From DASYLJ01 sp964432595 (GTDB taxonomy: Bacteria; Desulfobacterota; Binatia; DP-6), in the NCBI GenBank assembly GCA_964432595.1, contig CAYSOF010000009.1:62001-126000 (forward strand): a stretch of 64,000 nucleotides of DNA, in the 5' to 3' direction. This document shows positions 42,768 through 51,340 of this stretch, piece by piece. Under the pieces are notes generated by a model. It worked only from the letters and a program-made list of their open reading frames with translations. It was not told the origin of the DNA and ran no database searches. The translations under genes were made by a program, and so were the position numbers. How positions within the stretch are numbered: position 1 is the first letter of the stretch; each line of letters starts with the position of its first letter.

Positions 42768-43168
42768 CGCCACCGCGTGAGCACGACCCGCGTGCCCGCG
42801 CCCGGCGCGGAGGTGATGTCGAACTCGCTGACGAGGCGCTTGGCGCCGCCCAGGCCGAGCCCGAGCCCCGAGCCGCTCGTGAAGCCGTCACGCAATGCCT
42901 GCTCGATGTCGGCGATTCCCGGGCCCTGATCCTCGAACTCGATCCGGAGCCCCTGGCGGGTTCCGTTGGCGACCTCGCGCACGCGCATGACGCCGCCGCC
43001 GCCGTAGACGAGCGTGTTGCGGCCGATCTCGCTGGCGGCCGTCACGATCTTCGTCTGGTCGACGAGGCTGAATCGCATCGCGACCGCCCACTGTCTGACC
43101 GTCTGCCGGACGATCAGCACGTCCTCCGGCGTCCGGATGGCGATCACGTCATCGCGGCCTACGGCCAT
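42764..43168 (-). CDS. rsbT: RsbT switch serine kinase
   Basis: 134 residues. GHKL ATPase: DQTKIVTAASEIGRNTLVYG (N box), EFEDQGPGIADI (G1), GLGLGLGGAKRLVSEF (G2). Length and motifs match RsbT, which phosphorylates RsbS and RsbR on the stressosome and then leaves to activate a partner. In Bacillus the partner is RsbU; no RsbU-type gene is present, so the fused kinases downstream are the likely targets. Overlaps rsbS by 20 bp. Confidence 0.9.
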   Translation of the reverse strand: MAVGRDDVIAIRTPEDVLIVRQTVRQWAVAMRFSLVDQTKIVTAASEIGRNTLVYGGGGVMRVREVANGTRQGLRIEFEDQGPGIADIEQALRDGFTSGSGLGLGLGGAKRLVSEFDITSAPGAGTRVVLTRWR

Positions 43169-43538
43169 TCGGCCCTTCTCGCTCGAGCAGCGCGGCTTGG
43201 ATCAGCGCCATGCCCTTCTCGACGTCGAGCGCGGTGCGCACGCCTTCGAGCGCCATGCCCAGCTCGACCAGGGTGATGGCGACCGCCGGACGCATGCCGA
43301 CGACGACCGTCGTGGCATCGAGGATCCGCGCCATCGCCGCGATGTTTCCGAGCGTCCGCCCGATGAACGAGTCGACGATCTCGAGCGACGAGATGTCGAT
43401 CAGCACGCCGCGCGCACGCGTCGAAGCGATGCGGTCGGTGAGATCGTCCTGGAGGGTCATCGCGAGCTGGTCGTGCATGTCGACCTGGATCGTGACCAGC
43501 AGGCACGAGCCCATCTTGAGAATGGGGATGCGTTCCAT
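43149..43538 (-). CDS. rsbS: RsbS stressosome scaffold (STAS)
   Basis: 129 residues, a single STAS domain: MERIPILKMGSCLLVTIQVD, GVLIDISSLEIVDSFIGRTL with Ser57 at the site that RsbT phosphorylates (Ser59 in Bacillus), and VVVGMRPAVAITLVELGM. The last dozen residues overlap rsbT. Lies 9 bp after rsbR. Forms the scaffold of the stressosome together with RsbR. Confidence 0.9.
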   Translation of the reverse strand: MERIPILKMGSCLLVTIQVDMHDQLAMTLQDDLTDRIASTRARGVLIDISSLEIVDSFIGRTLGNIAAMARILDATTVVVGMRPAVAITLVELGMALEGVRTALDVEKGMALIQAALLEREGPNGRRPR

Positions 43539-43547
43539 CGCTGCCGC

Positions 43548-44405
43548 TCAGCGCGCGGACACGCCGAGCCCGCTGCGGCCGAGCGCCACGGCGAACGCGT
43601 CGGCCAGGCTGCCCTTCGTGATGACGTCGCTCAGGTCGACGCCGAGGTGCACGATCGTCTGCGCGATCTGCGGGCGGATGCCGCTGATGATGCACTCGGC
43701 CCCCATGAGGCGCGCGGCGGCCACCGTCTTCAGCAGGTGCTGCGCGACCAGCGTGTCCACGGTCGGTACGCCGGTGATGTCGATGATGGCGATGCCCGCG
43801 CCGGTCGAGACGATCTTCTCGAGCAGGTTCTCCATGACGACCTGCGTGCGCGCGCTGTCGAGGGTGCCGATCAGCGGCAACGCGACGATGCCGTTCCACA
43901 GCTCGACCACCGGGGTCGAGAGCTCGATCATCTCCTGCTGCTGGCGCGCGATGATCTCGTCGCGGCCTTTCTGGAAGATCTCGGCCGTGTAGAGCCCCAG
44001 CCGGTCGAGGAGCAGCGTGGCGTTCCACATCTCCGTGGCGAGCGCGTCGGCGTCGCCCGAGAGCTCGCGGCGCAGGCGCTCGAACAGCGGTTCCTTCAAC
44101 GAGAAGACGAACAACGCCGTTTCCGACGGCGTGAAGCCGCGCCGGGCACGGCTGCGCGACATCTCGCCGAGGAGCTGCCGGACGTCGTCCCACGCCGGGC
44201 CGGCGGGATCGAGGGTCTCGCTGCGGCCGAGCGCCGAGCGCAGCAGCTCGAGGAAGCGCCGCGACTGCTCGCGGAGATCGCCCTCGGTGATCAGGTCGGG
44301 GCGAGCGGACACGGCGCTCAGCTGGAGCCGCATCCATTCGGACAGGATGTCGGGCTCGTGCTGGGCGATGAGGGCGCTGAGCCGGGTGCGGGTGGGGGTC
44401 GTCAT
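43548..44405 (-). CDS. rsbR: RsbR-type stressosome sensor
   Basis: 285 residues. N-terminal helical sensor (~1-150: DILSEWMRLQLSAVSAR, RGFTPSETALFVFSLKE) of the RsbRD-like kind rather than a heme globin or PAS. C-terminal STAS (~165-275): IAIIDITGVPTVDTLVAQHL and ISGIRPQIAQTIVHLGVD carry the threonines that correspond to phosphorylated positions in Bacillus RsbR. First gene of a six-gene operon; only 62 bp separate it from the next gene upstream, so its promoter must lie there. Confidence 0.88.
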   Translation of the reverse strand: MTTPTRTRLSALIAQHEPDILSEWMRLQLSAVSARPDLITEGDLREQSRRFLELLRSALGRSETLDPAGPAWDDVRQLLGEMSRSRARRGFTPSETALFVFSLKEPLFERLRRELSGDADALATEMWNATLLLDRLGLYTAEIFQKGRDEIIARQQQEMIELSTPVVELWNGIVALPLIGTLDSARTQVVMENLLEKIVSTGAGIAIIDITGVPTVDTLVAQHLLKTVAAARLMGAECIISGIRPQIAQTIVHLGVDLSDVITKGSLADAFAVALGRSGLGVSAR

Positions 44406-44467
44406 GGGCCTCCTCGTGGCGTCGAGGTCACACGCGGGTGTGGATTAAAGCGGCCGGTAAAGGCGCG

Positions 44468-45808
44468 TCAATATGCAATCTTCGATGCGGCAGCGGTCGC
44501 GCGGAACGTGCCGATCGACGTCGCGAGCGCCCGCACCTCACGGCGGATCTCGGCCTCGTCGGCGGTCACGAGCCGCCGGTCCTGCACGACGATGCGCCCC
44601 TCGACGAGCACCGTCCGCACGTCGGCCGCCTCGACCGCGTAGGCGAGGTGCGAGACGGCGTCGTAGAGCGGCACCAGGTTGTTCTCGTCGAGCTCGATGA
44701 CCACCACGTCGGCCCGCTTGCCGGGCTCGAGCGAGCCGATGCGGTCGTCGAGCCCGAGGGCGCGCGCGCCGCCGATCGTCGCCATCTCGAACGCCGCGGG
44801 TGCGGGCACGGCGAGCGGGTCGAGCCGCACGCCTTTGTGCAGCAGGGCCGCGAGCTGCAGCTCGGCCCACGGGTCGAGCTCGTTGTTGCTGGCGGCGCCG
44901 TCGGTCCCGAGACCGACGCGCACGCCGGCCTGCAGCAGATCGGGGATGGGCGCCACGCCGCTCGCGAGCTTCAGGTTGCTGCGCGGGTTGTGGATGACCC
45001 CGACCTCCGCCCGCGCGAGCAGGTCGACGTCGGCCGCGTCGACCCACACGCAGTGCGCGGCGACGAGCCGTCGGTCGAGCACGCCGAGCGCGTCGAGATG
45101 CGCCACCGGGGAACGACCGAGGTCGCGACGCTCGTCGCGCGTTTCGGCGAGATGCGTGACGAGCGGCAGATCGAGCCGCTCGGCCAGCCCGTGGAGGCGG
45201 CGGTAGAGGTCGGGCGACACCGTATACGGTGCGTGCGGTCCGAGCGCGGGGACGATGCGTGGATGGCCGCGCCAGCGGGCGGCGAAGTCGGTCGCGTAGG
45301 CGACGTTGCCGTCGGCGTCGAGCCCTTGCGGGCCGGTGACGTCGAAGAACGCCTGCGCCAGCACGCCGCGGATACCGAGCTCGTCGGCCACCGCCGCGAC
45401 GTCCTCCGCGAAGAAGTACATGTCGCAGAGCGTGGTGACGCCCCCACGCAGCAGCTCCGCGATGCCGAGCCGGCTGCCCGCGCGGACCGTGTCCGGATGG
45501 ATGAACTGCCGCTCTGCCGGCCAGACGTGGCGCTCGAGCCAGGTGTGCAGCGGCAGGTCGTCGGCCAGGCCGCGGAAGAGCGTCATGGCGACGTGGGTGT
45601 GTCCGTCGATCAACCCCGGGATGACGAGGTCGCCGCCGGCGTCGACGACGGTCGGCGCCTGCCACGCGGCCGTGACGTCGTCGCGCGGGCCGACCGCGAC
45701 GATCGCGCCGTCGCGGATGGCGAGCGCGCCTTCGGGCAGCACCGTGCGCGCGGCGTCCATCGTGACGACGATGCCGCCGACCACGAGCACGTCGGCGGAG
45801 GCGCTCAT
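44468..45808 (-). CDS. mtaD: 5-methylthioadenosine/S-adenosylhomocysteine deaminase-like amidohydrolase
   Basis: 446 residues from ATG 45808. Metal-dependent TIM barrel: VIPGLIDGHTHVAMTLFRGL (first two His), THLAETRDE (His and acidic), AAHCVWVD, then LGTDGAASNN (Asp). These match the MtaD/SsnA/TrzN-type branch, and the motif set favours MTA/SAH deaminase over guanine deaminase. Would convert MTA or SAH to inosyl products in SAM salvage, useful in a region with many methyltransferases. ATGA overlap with the nitroreductase upstream. Confidence 0.85.
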   Translation of the reverse strand: MSASADVLVVGGIVVTMDAARTVLPEGALAIRDGAIVAVGPRDDVTAAWQAPTVVDAGGDLVIPGLIDGHTHVAMTLFRGLADDLPLHTWLERHVWPAERQFIHPDTVRAGSRLGIAELLRGGVTTLCDMYFFAEDVAAVADELGIRGVLAQAFFDVTGPQGLDADGNVAYATDFAARWRGHPRIVPALGPHAPYTVSPDLYRRLHGLAERLDLPLVTHLAETRDERRDLGRSPVAHLDALGVLDRRLVAAHCVWVDAADVDLLARAEVGVIHNPRSNLKLASGVAPIPDLLQAGVRVGLGTDGAASNNELDPWAELQLAALLHKGVRLDPLAVPAPAAFEMATIGGARALGLDDRIGSLEPGKRADVVVIELDENNLVPLYDAVSHLAYAVEAADVRTVLVEGRIVVQDRRLVTADEAEIRREVRALATSIGTFRATAAASKIAY

Positions 45809-46545
45809 TTCGTGTCGCCCCAGGTGTTCCAGTAGGTGCGATCGCGCGCGGGCAGGCGCTTCGCGGGCTTGAAGTCGTCGCCGGTGTAGTAGCCGATGGG
45901 CAGCATGACGGCGAGGGTGACGCCGTCGGGAATGCCGAGGAGCTTTGCCAGCTCGCGCTCGTGGATGAGCGCCAGCGTGGTCCATGCCGCGCCGACGCCG
46001 CGCGCGCGCAGCGCCAGCATGAACGACCAGGCGGCGGGAATGACCGAGCCGTACGTCGCCGCCTGCGCCGCCGGCGGCTGCGACTCCACGCGGCCGTCGA
46101 TGCCGACGAACACGATCGCGGGTACCTCGTGCAGGTGCGCGTACAGGTGCGCGCCGGACGCCGAGATGCGCTCGCCTTGCGCGCGGCGCGGATCGTCGGC
46201 GGCGTACTCGCGTCGCGGCATCGCGCGGTACTGGTCGGCGCCGCGCCGGTAGAGGTTCGCGATCGCCGTCTTCTTCGCCGGGTCGGTCACCACCAGGAAG
46301 TGCCACCCCTGGACGTTCGAGCCGGTCGGCGCCTGGATGGCGACGTCGATCGCTTCTTCGATCGTCTTGCGGTCGACGGGGCGGGTGAGGTCGAGCCGCT
46401 TGCGGACGGAGCGCGTCGTGCGCAGCAGGTGATCCGCGGCGGCGCGCTGGTCCGCGGGGAGGCCGGCGGCCGTCACCGGGTCGGCCGTCGCGGCGAGAAC
46501 CAGGGTCTTCAGGAGGAGCATGGTGCGCAGGGTCGTCCAGTGCAT
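45805..46545 (-). CDS. Nitroreductase-family flavoprotein
   Basis: 246 residues from ATG 46545. After a ~35-residue N-terminal extension the FMN-binding core begins TRSVRKRLDLTRPVDRKTIE, IQAPTGSNVQGWHFLVVTD; the centre AATYGSVIPAAWSFMLALRA and GIPDGVTLAVMLPIGYY are standard for NAD(P)H-dependent nitroreductases. The extension is hydrophobic (TMLLLKTLVLAATADP), possibly a weak anchor or a mis-chosen start. Substrate unknown. Co-transcribed with mtaD. Confidence 0.82.
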   Translation of the reverse strand: MHWTTLRTMLLLKTLVLAATADPVTAAGLPADQRAAADHLLRTTRSVRKRLDLTRPVDRKTIEEAIDVAIQAPTGSNVQGWHFLVVTDPAKKTAIANLYRRGADQYRAMPRREYAADDPRRAQGERISASGAHLYAHLHEVPAIVFVGIDGRVESQPPAAQAATYGSVIPAAWSFMLALRARGVGAAWTTLALIHERELAKLLGIPDGVTLAVMLPIGYYTGDDFKPAKRLPARDRTYWNTWGDTK

Positions 46546-46910
46546 GCCGCCGTATAGCTCACTCCACTCGCGCCAGCACCGCCGGCGCCCCGGAGGGTCA
46601 TCGTGAGGATCGGGGTGAGCGCGCGCTCGCGGAACGCCGTCGTCGGCCGCCTCCCGGCGGACAGAAACACGTGCATTTCCGTGCTCCTGGCGTTCCGGCG
46701 TTCCGCCCGGGGGCGGCGCCGGCCAGGGCGGCCCGGCAGCCGTCGTTCCCTTGGAGATCTAGCTTGTGATGCTTTGCAGAAATTTAGAGCTTGACGCGGG
46801 TCGCGACAGGGGGGTACACGACGGACGAGGCTGGCTGGTGGTGATGCGTCCCGGCGTCGAACGGTCCCCCCCGCGACGCCGGGACGTTCCCTCGGGCGAC
46901 GTCTCCCGGG
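46546..46910. other. Gene-free stretch between two - strand genes
   Basis: About 365 bases between the PKD protein's stop and the nitroreductase start. No open frame with coding character on either strand. A relatively AT-rich island at ~46755-46800 (TTGTGATGCTTTGCAGAAAT) stands out and includes TTGACG on the + strand with a weak TACACG about 18 bases on. This could be a promoter for an unseen short transcript, or simply the nitroreductase promoter region. Confidence 0.35.
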
Positions 46911-48896
46911 CTAGCGCGCGCCCTTGAGCGCCGTCGCGCGGTCCTTCGCGGTCCCGAGCAGGCCGGCGAGGTCCTGGCGACACGCGTCCGACAGCGTCTT
47001 GCCCTTCTTGCCGGCGAGGATCTTGCCGGCCTTCTTGAACGTCTTGGCCGCCTTGCCGGCCGCCTTCCGTCCCTTCTTCGCCGAGGGGGCACCCTGCGCC
47101 GCCGCGATCGCCTGGCAGGCGGCGTCGAATTTGCGTGCGACCGCCTCGGGCACCGTGGCGCCCGCGCACGCGGCCACGCCGAGCGCGAGCCCGCTGGTGC
47201 AGCGGCACGAGACGCCATCGACGCCGGCGAGCGACTCGCACGCGTCGACCGTCACCGAGAACGTGGACGTGGTGGCGTTGCCGAAGGCGTCGGCGGACGT
47301 GACGCTTGCGGTGTAGAGGCCGGGCAGCGCGTAGGTGTGCGTGACGGAGCCGCCGGCCGTCTCGGCCGTGCCGTCGCCGAAGCCCCAGGCGGGCTCGCCG
47401 GCGAGCGAGCTCCACGCGTCGAGGAAGCTCGCGGCGAAGCTCGCCGGGGTGCCGGCGATGATCGCGGCCTGCGGGATGGTCCGGCTCAGGAGCGCCGGGG
47501 GACCCGCGTCGAAGACGGCGCGGACGCGTGTGTCGTCGTCTTTCCAGATCGCGACGACGCTGCCGGCGTGGTCGCTCTGTACGCTCTCGATCCTGACCGT
47601 CCCCGGCCGCTCGTCGAGCTCCTGGAACGTCTCGGGCAAGCCGACGTCGGCGGCCCACCGCAGCGCCTGCACCACGGGCCGGAACTCCGTGTCGGTTCCC
47701 GTCCAGACGACGTGGGCGTCGGAGTCCACGAAGCCGACCGCGGCCGAGCGGACGTCGAAGTCGAACGGCGAGACGGGATACTCGTCCGTCCACGATCCGC
47801 CCGCCGGCCGCCGCGCCAGGCCGACGTGGTCCTGCGCGGGAGTGTCGCCGCGGAACTGGTAGACGACGTAGGCCGTGCCGTCGGGCGCGACGCCGGCACC
47901 GACCGGGAAGCTCGTCGCGCCGGCAACCAGCACCGGCGAGCCGAACGACCCCGTGCGGCTGTCGCGTGTCGCCGCGAACGTCTCGGTGTCTTCGTTCGTC
48001 TGGAAGGCGACGACGGCGTGGCCGCCGGGCCCGACGGCGACGTCCGCCGGACCCGCATTGGCGCTGTCGCTCGGACCCGACTCGGTGATGTCTTCGAGGA
48101 CGCTCCACGACGTCTCACCTGCGCGGAGGCGTCGCGCCAGGATCGTGGCGCGATCGTCTCCGACGTTGTCGGTGGCACCCTCGGAGTAGCGCGCGAGCCA
48201 GATGACGGAGAAGTTGGCCTCGTCGTCCACGCGCAGCGCGGCCATCGTCGGCGACGTGTTGGCGGACGTGATCCGCTGCGCCGGCTCCCAGGTGCCGCCC
48301 GCCGGTCGCACCGAGAGGTCGATGCGCGAGTCGGGCTGACCGGGGGGCGGCTCCGACGGCTCGTCGTCGATCTCGATATGCGAGGCGCCTGCCACCGCCG
48401 TGCCGTCGGGCGCGATCGCGCAATGGAGGCCCTCGTCGGGAAGCATGCCCAGTCCGAGGGTCTCGACGTCGGTGAACAGCGTGACCGGGTCCTCCCACAC
48501 GCCGTCCGCGGTGCGATAGACGGCGCGCCACCGCAGCGGTGGAAGCGGCGTCAGGTCGTTGCTGGTCCGTTCCGCGAAGGCGATCACCGCCGCGCCGCTC
48601 GGCGCCACCGCCATCCTCACGTCCGCCGGGACGGCCGTCGTCGTCGAGGTGATGCGGAGCTCCTCCGTCGGCTGCGCCTCGCCCGGCCCCCGCCGGGTGA
48701 CGATCAAGCGGGTCTGAACGTCCTCGGCCGTGCCTTCGGCCTCGATGTGCGCGACGAACTCGACGGCGCCGTCGGCGAAGCCGACGGTCGGCGGGATGTC
48801 CCCGAGGAAATCGATCACCGTCGGCTCGGTCCACCCCGGGGCGGCGAACGCGGCGGTCGGGAGCGTGGCGAGGACGATGGCGAGCAGGCGGCGCAT
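46911..48896 (-). CDS. Secreted protein with propeller-like repeats and PKD domain
   Basis: 661 residues from ATG 48896; signal peptide MRRLLAIVLATLPTAAFA. Residues ~30-480 hold repeated units of the form AIAPDGTAVAG../..VGPGGHAVVAFQ../..GVAPDGTAYVVYQ.., like a beta-propeller of sensor or binding type. PKD domain ~500-580 (PAWGFGDGTAETAGGSVTHTY). The C-terminus is a Lys/Ala-rich helical region with three Cys (CRCTSGLALGVAACAG, AGKAAKTFKKAGKILAGKKG), a tail also typical of other exported proteins here. Probably extracellular; no catalytic motif. Confidence 0.8.
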   Translation of the reverse strand: MRRLLAIVLATLPTAAFAAPGWTEPTVIDFLGDIPPTVGFADGAVEFVAHIEAEGTAEDVQTRLIVTRRGPGEAQPTEELRITSTTTAVPADVRMAVAPSGAAVIAFAERTSNDLTPLPPLRWRAVYRTADGVWEDPVTLFTDVETLGLGMLPDEGLHCAIAPDGTAVAGASHIEIDDEPSEPPPGQPDSRIDLSVRPAGGTWEPAQRITSANTSPTMAALRVDDEANFSVIWLARYSEGATDNVGDDRATILARRLRAGETSWSVLEDITESGPSDSANAGPADVAVGPGGHAVVAFQTNEDTETFAATRDSRTGSFGSPVLVAGATSFPVGAGVAPDGTAYVVYQFRGDTPAQDHVGLARRPAGGSWTDEYPVSPFDFDVRSAAVGFVDSDAHVVWTGTDTEFRPVVQALRWAADVGLPETFQELDERPGTVRIESVQSDHAGSVVAIWKDDDTRVRAVFDAGPPALLSRTIPQAAIIAGTPASFAASFLDAWSSLAGEPAWGFGDGTAETAGGSVTHTYALPGLYTASVTSADAFGNATTSTFSVTVDACESLAGVDGVSCRCTSGLALGVAACAGATVPEAVARKFDAACQAIAAAQGAPSAKKGRKAAGKAAKTFKKAGKILAGKKGKTLSDACRQDLAGLLGTAKDRATALKGAR

Positions 48897-48999
48897 GGCG
48901 GGAACCCCTTCGCGTTGGGCGTAGGCGATAGCGGCCACTTCCCCGCGACCACCCCGGGCTCGGTTGTGCCAGCCCGGGGCGGCGGTTGCCACCGTGGGG

Positions 49000-49425
49000 T
49001 CAGGTCGTCCCGAAGGTCGGCGCGTGTCCGAGCGGACCGAGGTTCATCACGACGCGCTCCGACGCGAGCTTGCCGTCGGCGTCGAACCGGTAGAACGCGA
49101 CGAACGGCAGCTCGACGTCCCGCTGCGTCGGCGGAAAGCCCTGGAACTCGCCGACGTGCGTCCCGCACAGGCGGCCCTCGACGACGATCTCGTCGGCGGT
49201 GAGGTGCTCGCCGTCGATCACGTTGTGCAGGTTCGCAAAGGCGCCCGACGCGGAGAAGCCGATGTAGACGTGCGTCAGGCGGATGCTGTCGTGGTCTCGG
49301 AATGCTTGCCGGTTGTAGAGCATCTCGGCGCCGGCGGAGAACGTCTGCATGATGCGGTCGATGTCGTTCGCGTTCTCGACGGCGTAGTGGGCGTGGAGCA
49401 GGGCGGTGCGGCGATCGGTCGTCAT
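49000..49425 (-). CDS. SnoaL/NTF2-like protein
   Basis: 142 residues from ATG 49425. Cone-shaped NTF2-like fold: ALLHAHYAVENANDIDRIMQ, FSAGAEMLYNRQAFRDHDSI, VVEGRLCGTHVGEFQGFPPT, VAFYRFDADGKLASERVVMN. Such proteins are dehydratases, isomerases or carriers; the conserved pattern with F.DADGK..SERVV is often seen in steroid- or polyketide-related SnoaL proteins. Divergent from an AraC regulator with direct repeats in the 100-bp gap, so probably its target. Confidence 0.8.
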   Translation of the reverse strand: MTTDRRTALLHAHYAVENANDIDRIMQTFSAGAEMLYNRQAFRDHDSIRLTHVYIGFSASGAFANLHNVIDGEHLTADEIVVEGRLCGTHVGEFQGFPPTQRDVELPFVAFYRFDADGKLASERVVMNLGPLGHAPTFGTT

Positions 49426-49479
49426 GGCGATCCTCCCGACGCTCTCCTTGACACGGCGTGGCCGTCGCACCGAGTGTAG

Positions 49480-49510
49480 TTCGCGCCAGCGCATGGTCAT
49501 TTCGCGCCAG
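49480..49510 (+). promoter_or_regulatory. AraC-type direct-repeat operator
   Basis: TTCGCGCCAG occurs twice, at 49480-49489 and 49501-49510, starts 21 bp apart (two helical turns), in the gap between the SnoaL-like gene and the AraC regulator. AraC proteins bind such tandem half-sites. A TTGACA lies at 49448. The second copy ends 15 bases before the regulator's start, which supports ATG 49526 over an upstream ATG. Confidence 0.6.
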
Positions 49511-49525
49511 ACCTCGGGCCTGCCC

Positions 49526-50482
49526 ATGACGGCCGCGTACTTCCGGCTGATCCTCGGCGAGTACGGGGACGTCGCCCGCGATCGAGCTGCGCTGCTCGCC
49601 GGCACCGGCGTCACCGAGCCCGGCGCCGAGATCACCCTCGGCCAGCAGCTCCGGCAGATCGCGAACGCCAATCGCCTGCTGCCGCCGGACTGGGCGCTGA
49701 CGGTCGGCGCCCGGCTGCACGCGGCGACCCACGGGCCGGTCGGTACGGCCGTCGCGACGGCGCCGACGGTGCGCGACGCGCTGCACGTGATGACGCGCTG
49801 GGGCTGGGTGCGGTCGCCGCACTTCCGACTGCACGCCGCGGTCGCGGGCGACGAGGTGCGTCTCGTCCTCGAAGAGCAGGTCGCGCTCGCCGACACCGAG
49901 CGCCGCGCGCTGCGCGACCTCGTGCTGTTGAGCACGCAGGGGCTCCTCGAGGCGGCGCGCGGTCGTCCGATCCACGGCGCGCGCGTGGAGCTGCCGCGAT
50001 CCGATGCGCGCCACCATCAGTCGTGGTTCCACGCACCGATCCGGTACGACGGTCGCGAGGCGGCGGTCGCGATTCCCGCCGCGTGGCTCGACGACGCGTG
50101 TCCGCTCGCCGACCCCATCGCGTACGCCGAGGCGATGCGTCGCATCGTCCTCGACGAGCGCCGGCTCGCCGGCGGGTGGGTCGCGCGCGTGGAGCGGTAC
50201 GTCGACGCGCAGCGTGTGCGGCCCGACCTCGACGAGGTCGCGCGTGCGCTCGACGTGTCGCGGCGCACGCTCGTGCGCCGCCTCGCCGAGGCCGGGACGA
50301 CGTGGCGCGCGGTGCTCGAGACGCGGCAGAAGCGGCAGGCGGCTGCGCTGCTCCGCGAGCCCGGTCTCGGGGTCGCCGAGGTGGCCTGGACGCTCGGCTA
50401 CCAGGACCCGGCGAACTTCGGCCGCGCCTTCCGTCGCTGGTTCGGCGTGTCGCCGGGCGCGTATCGCCGCGGCGGCCACTGA
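49526..50482 (+). CDS. AraC-family regulator (OruR/ArmR-like, DUF4-type N-domain)
   Basis: 318 residues from ATG 49526. The N-terminal ~190 residues resemble the Arabinose_bd group: LLPPDWALTVGARLHAATHG, GPVGTAVATAPTVRDALHVM, HFRLHAAVAGDEVRLVLEE. C-terminal double HTH ~230-318: DEVARALDVSRRTLVRRLAE and VAEVAWTLGYQDPANFGRAF with the signature RRWFGVSPGAYR. This group senses hydrophobic or acyl ligands. Likely activates or represses the divergent SnoaL-like gene via the repeats at 49480-49510. Confidence 0.88.
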   Translation: MTAAYFRLILGEYGDVARDRAALLAGTGVTEPGAEITLGQQLRQIANANRLLPPDWALTVGARLHAATHGPVGTAVATAPTVRDALHVMTRWGWVRSPHFRLHAAVAGDEVRLVLEEQVALADTERRALRDLVLLSTQGLLEAARGRPIHGARVELPRSDARHHQSWFHAPIRYDGREAAVAIPAAWLDDACPLADPIAYAEAMRRIVLDERRLAGGWVARVERYVDAQRVRPDLDEVARALDVSRRTLVRRLAEAGTTWRAVLETRQKRQAAALLREPGLGVAEVAWTLGYQDPANFGRAFRRWFGVSPGAYRRGGH

Positions 50483-50486
50483 CGGG

Positions 50487-51263
50487 TCAATCGAACGGCC
50501 AGTTCGTCGTCTCGGTCCCGCCGTCGACCTCGACCACCTTGCCCGTCACCCAGCCGCCGGCGGGCGAGCACAGCCACAGGGCGGCGAGCGCGATGTCCTC
50601 GACGCTGCCGATCCGCTGCATCGGCGTGAGCCGTTCCATGTCGGCGCGGATCTCGTCGGTGAGGAACGGCTTCAGTGCCGACGTTTCGACCGCGCCGACC
50701 GCGAGCGCGTTCACCCGCACGCGTGGCGCGAACTCCGCGGCCAGCTGCCGCGTCAGGAAGGAGAGCGCGGCCTTCACCGTCCCGTAGGCAGCGAAGTGCT
50801 TTCGGACGATCCGTCCGGCGGCCGACGAGATGTTCAGCACGACGCCGCCGTCGCCCTCGAGCATGTGCGGCAGGCAGGCGCGCGTCAGCACGACGGCCGA
50901 CTCGAGGTTGAACTTGATGCACCACTGCCACGATGCGAGGTCGGTCTCGAGGAACGGCATGGGCGGGTAGCCGCCGGCGTTGTTGACGAGCAGGTCGATG
51001 CGGCCGAGCTCCGCCTTCGCGCGCGTCGCGAGCGCCTCGAGCTGTGTCGGATCCGTGACATCGGTCGGAATCGCCAGCGCCCGGCGGCCGAGTTTCCGTA
51101 CGCGCTCGGCCGTCGCTTCGATCTCCTTCTCGGTGCGCGCCGCGCAGACGACGTCGGCGCCCATCTCGGCGAAGGCCAGGGCAATTCCCTGACCGATGCC
51201 GCGGCCCGCGCCCGTCACGATCGCCACCCGTCCGTCCATCTTGAATCGATCCAGCAGTGCCAT
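50487..51263 (-). CDS. Short-chain dehydrogenase/reductase, hydroxysteroid-dehydrogenase-like
   Basis: 258 residues from ATG 51263. Classical SDR: VTGAGRGIGQGIALAFAEMG, NNAGG, ISSAAGR.., catalytic Tyr and Lys in AAYGTVKAALSFL, GWVTGKVVEVDGG at the end. The MALLDRFKMDGRVAIVTG opening is typical of 7-alpha-HSDH-like and 3-oxoacyl reductase-like SDRs of actinobacterial sterol clusters. Ends 4 bp from the AraC gene, convergent. Substrate unproven. Confidence 0.87.
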   Translation of the reverse strand: MALLDRFKMDGRVAIVTGAGRGIGQGIALAFAEMGADVVCAARTEKEIEATAERVRKLGRRALAIPTDVTDPTQLEALATRAKAELGRIDLLVNNAGGYPPMPFLETDLASWQWCIKFNLESAVVLTRACLPHMLEGDGGVVLNISSAAGRIVRKHFAAYGTVKAALSFLTRQLAAEFAPRVRVNALAVGAVETSALKPFLTDEIRADMERLTPMQRIGSVEDIALAALWLCSPAGGWVTGKVVEVDGGTETTNWPFD

Positions 51264-51340
51264 CCCGTGCGGATCGCCCGGCGAGGGCCGTGGAGTCAAG
51301 GTCGCGCTGCTCGACCCTCGGGTGGGACCCGGGTAGCGTC

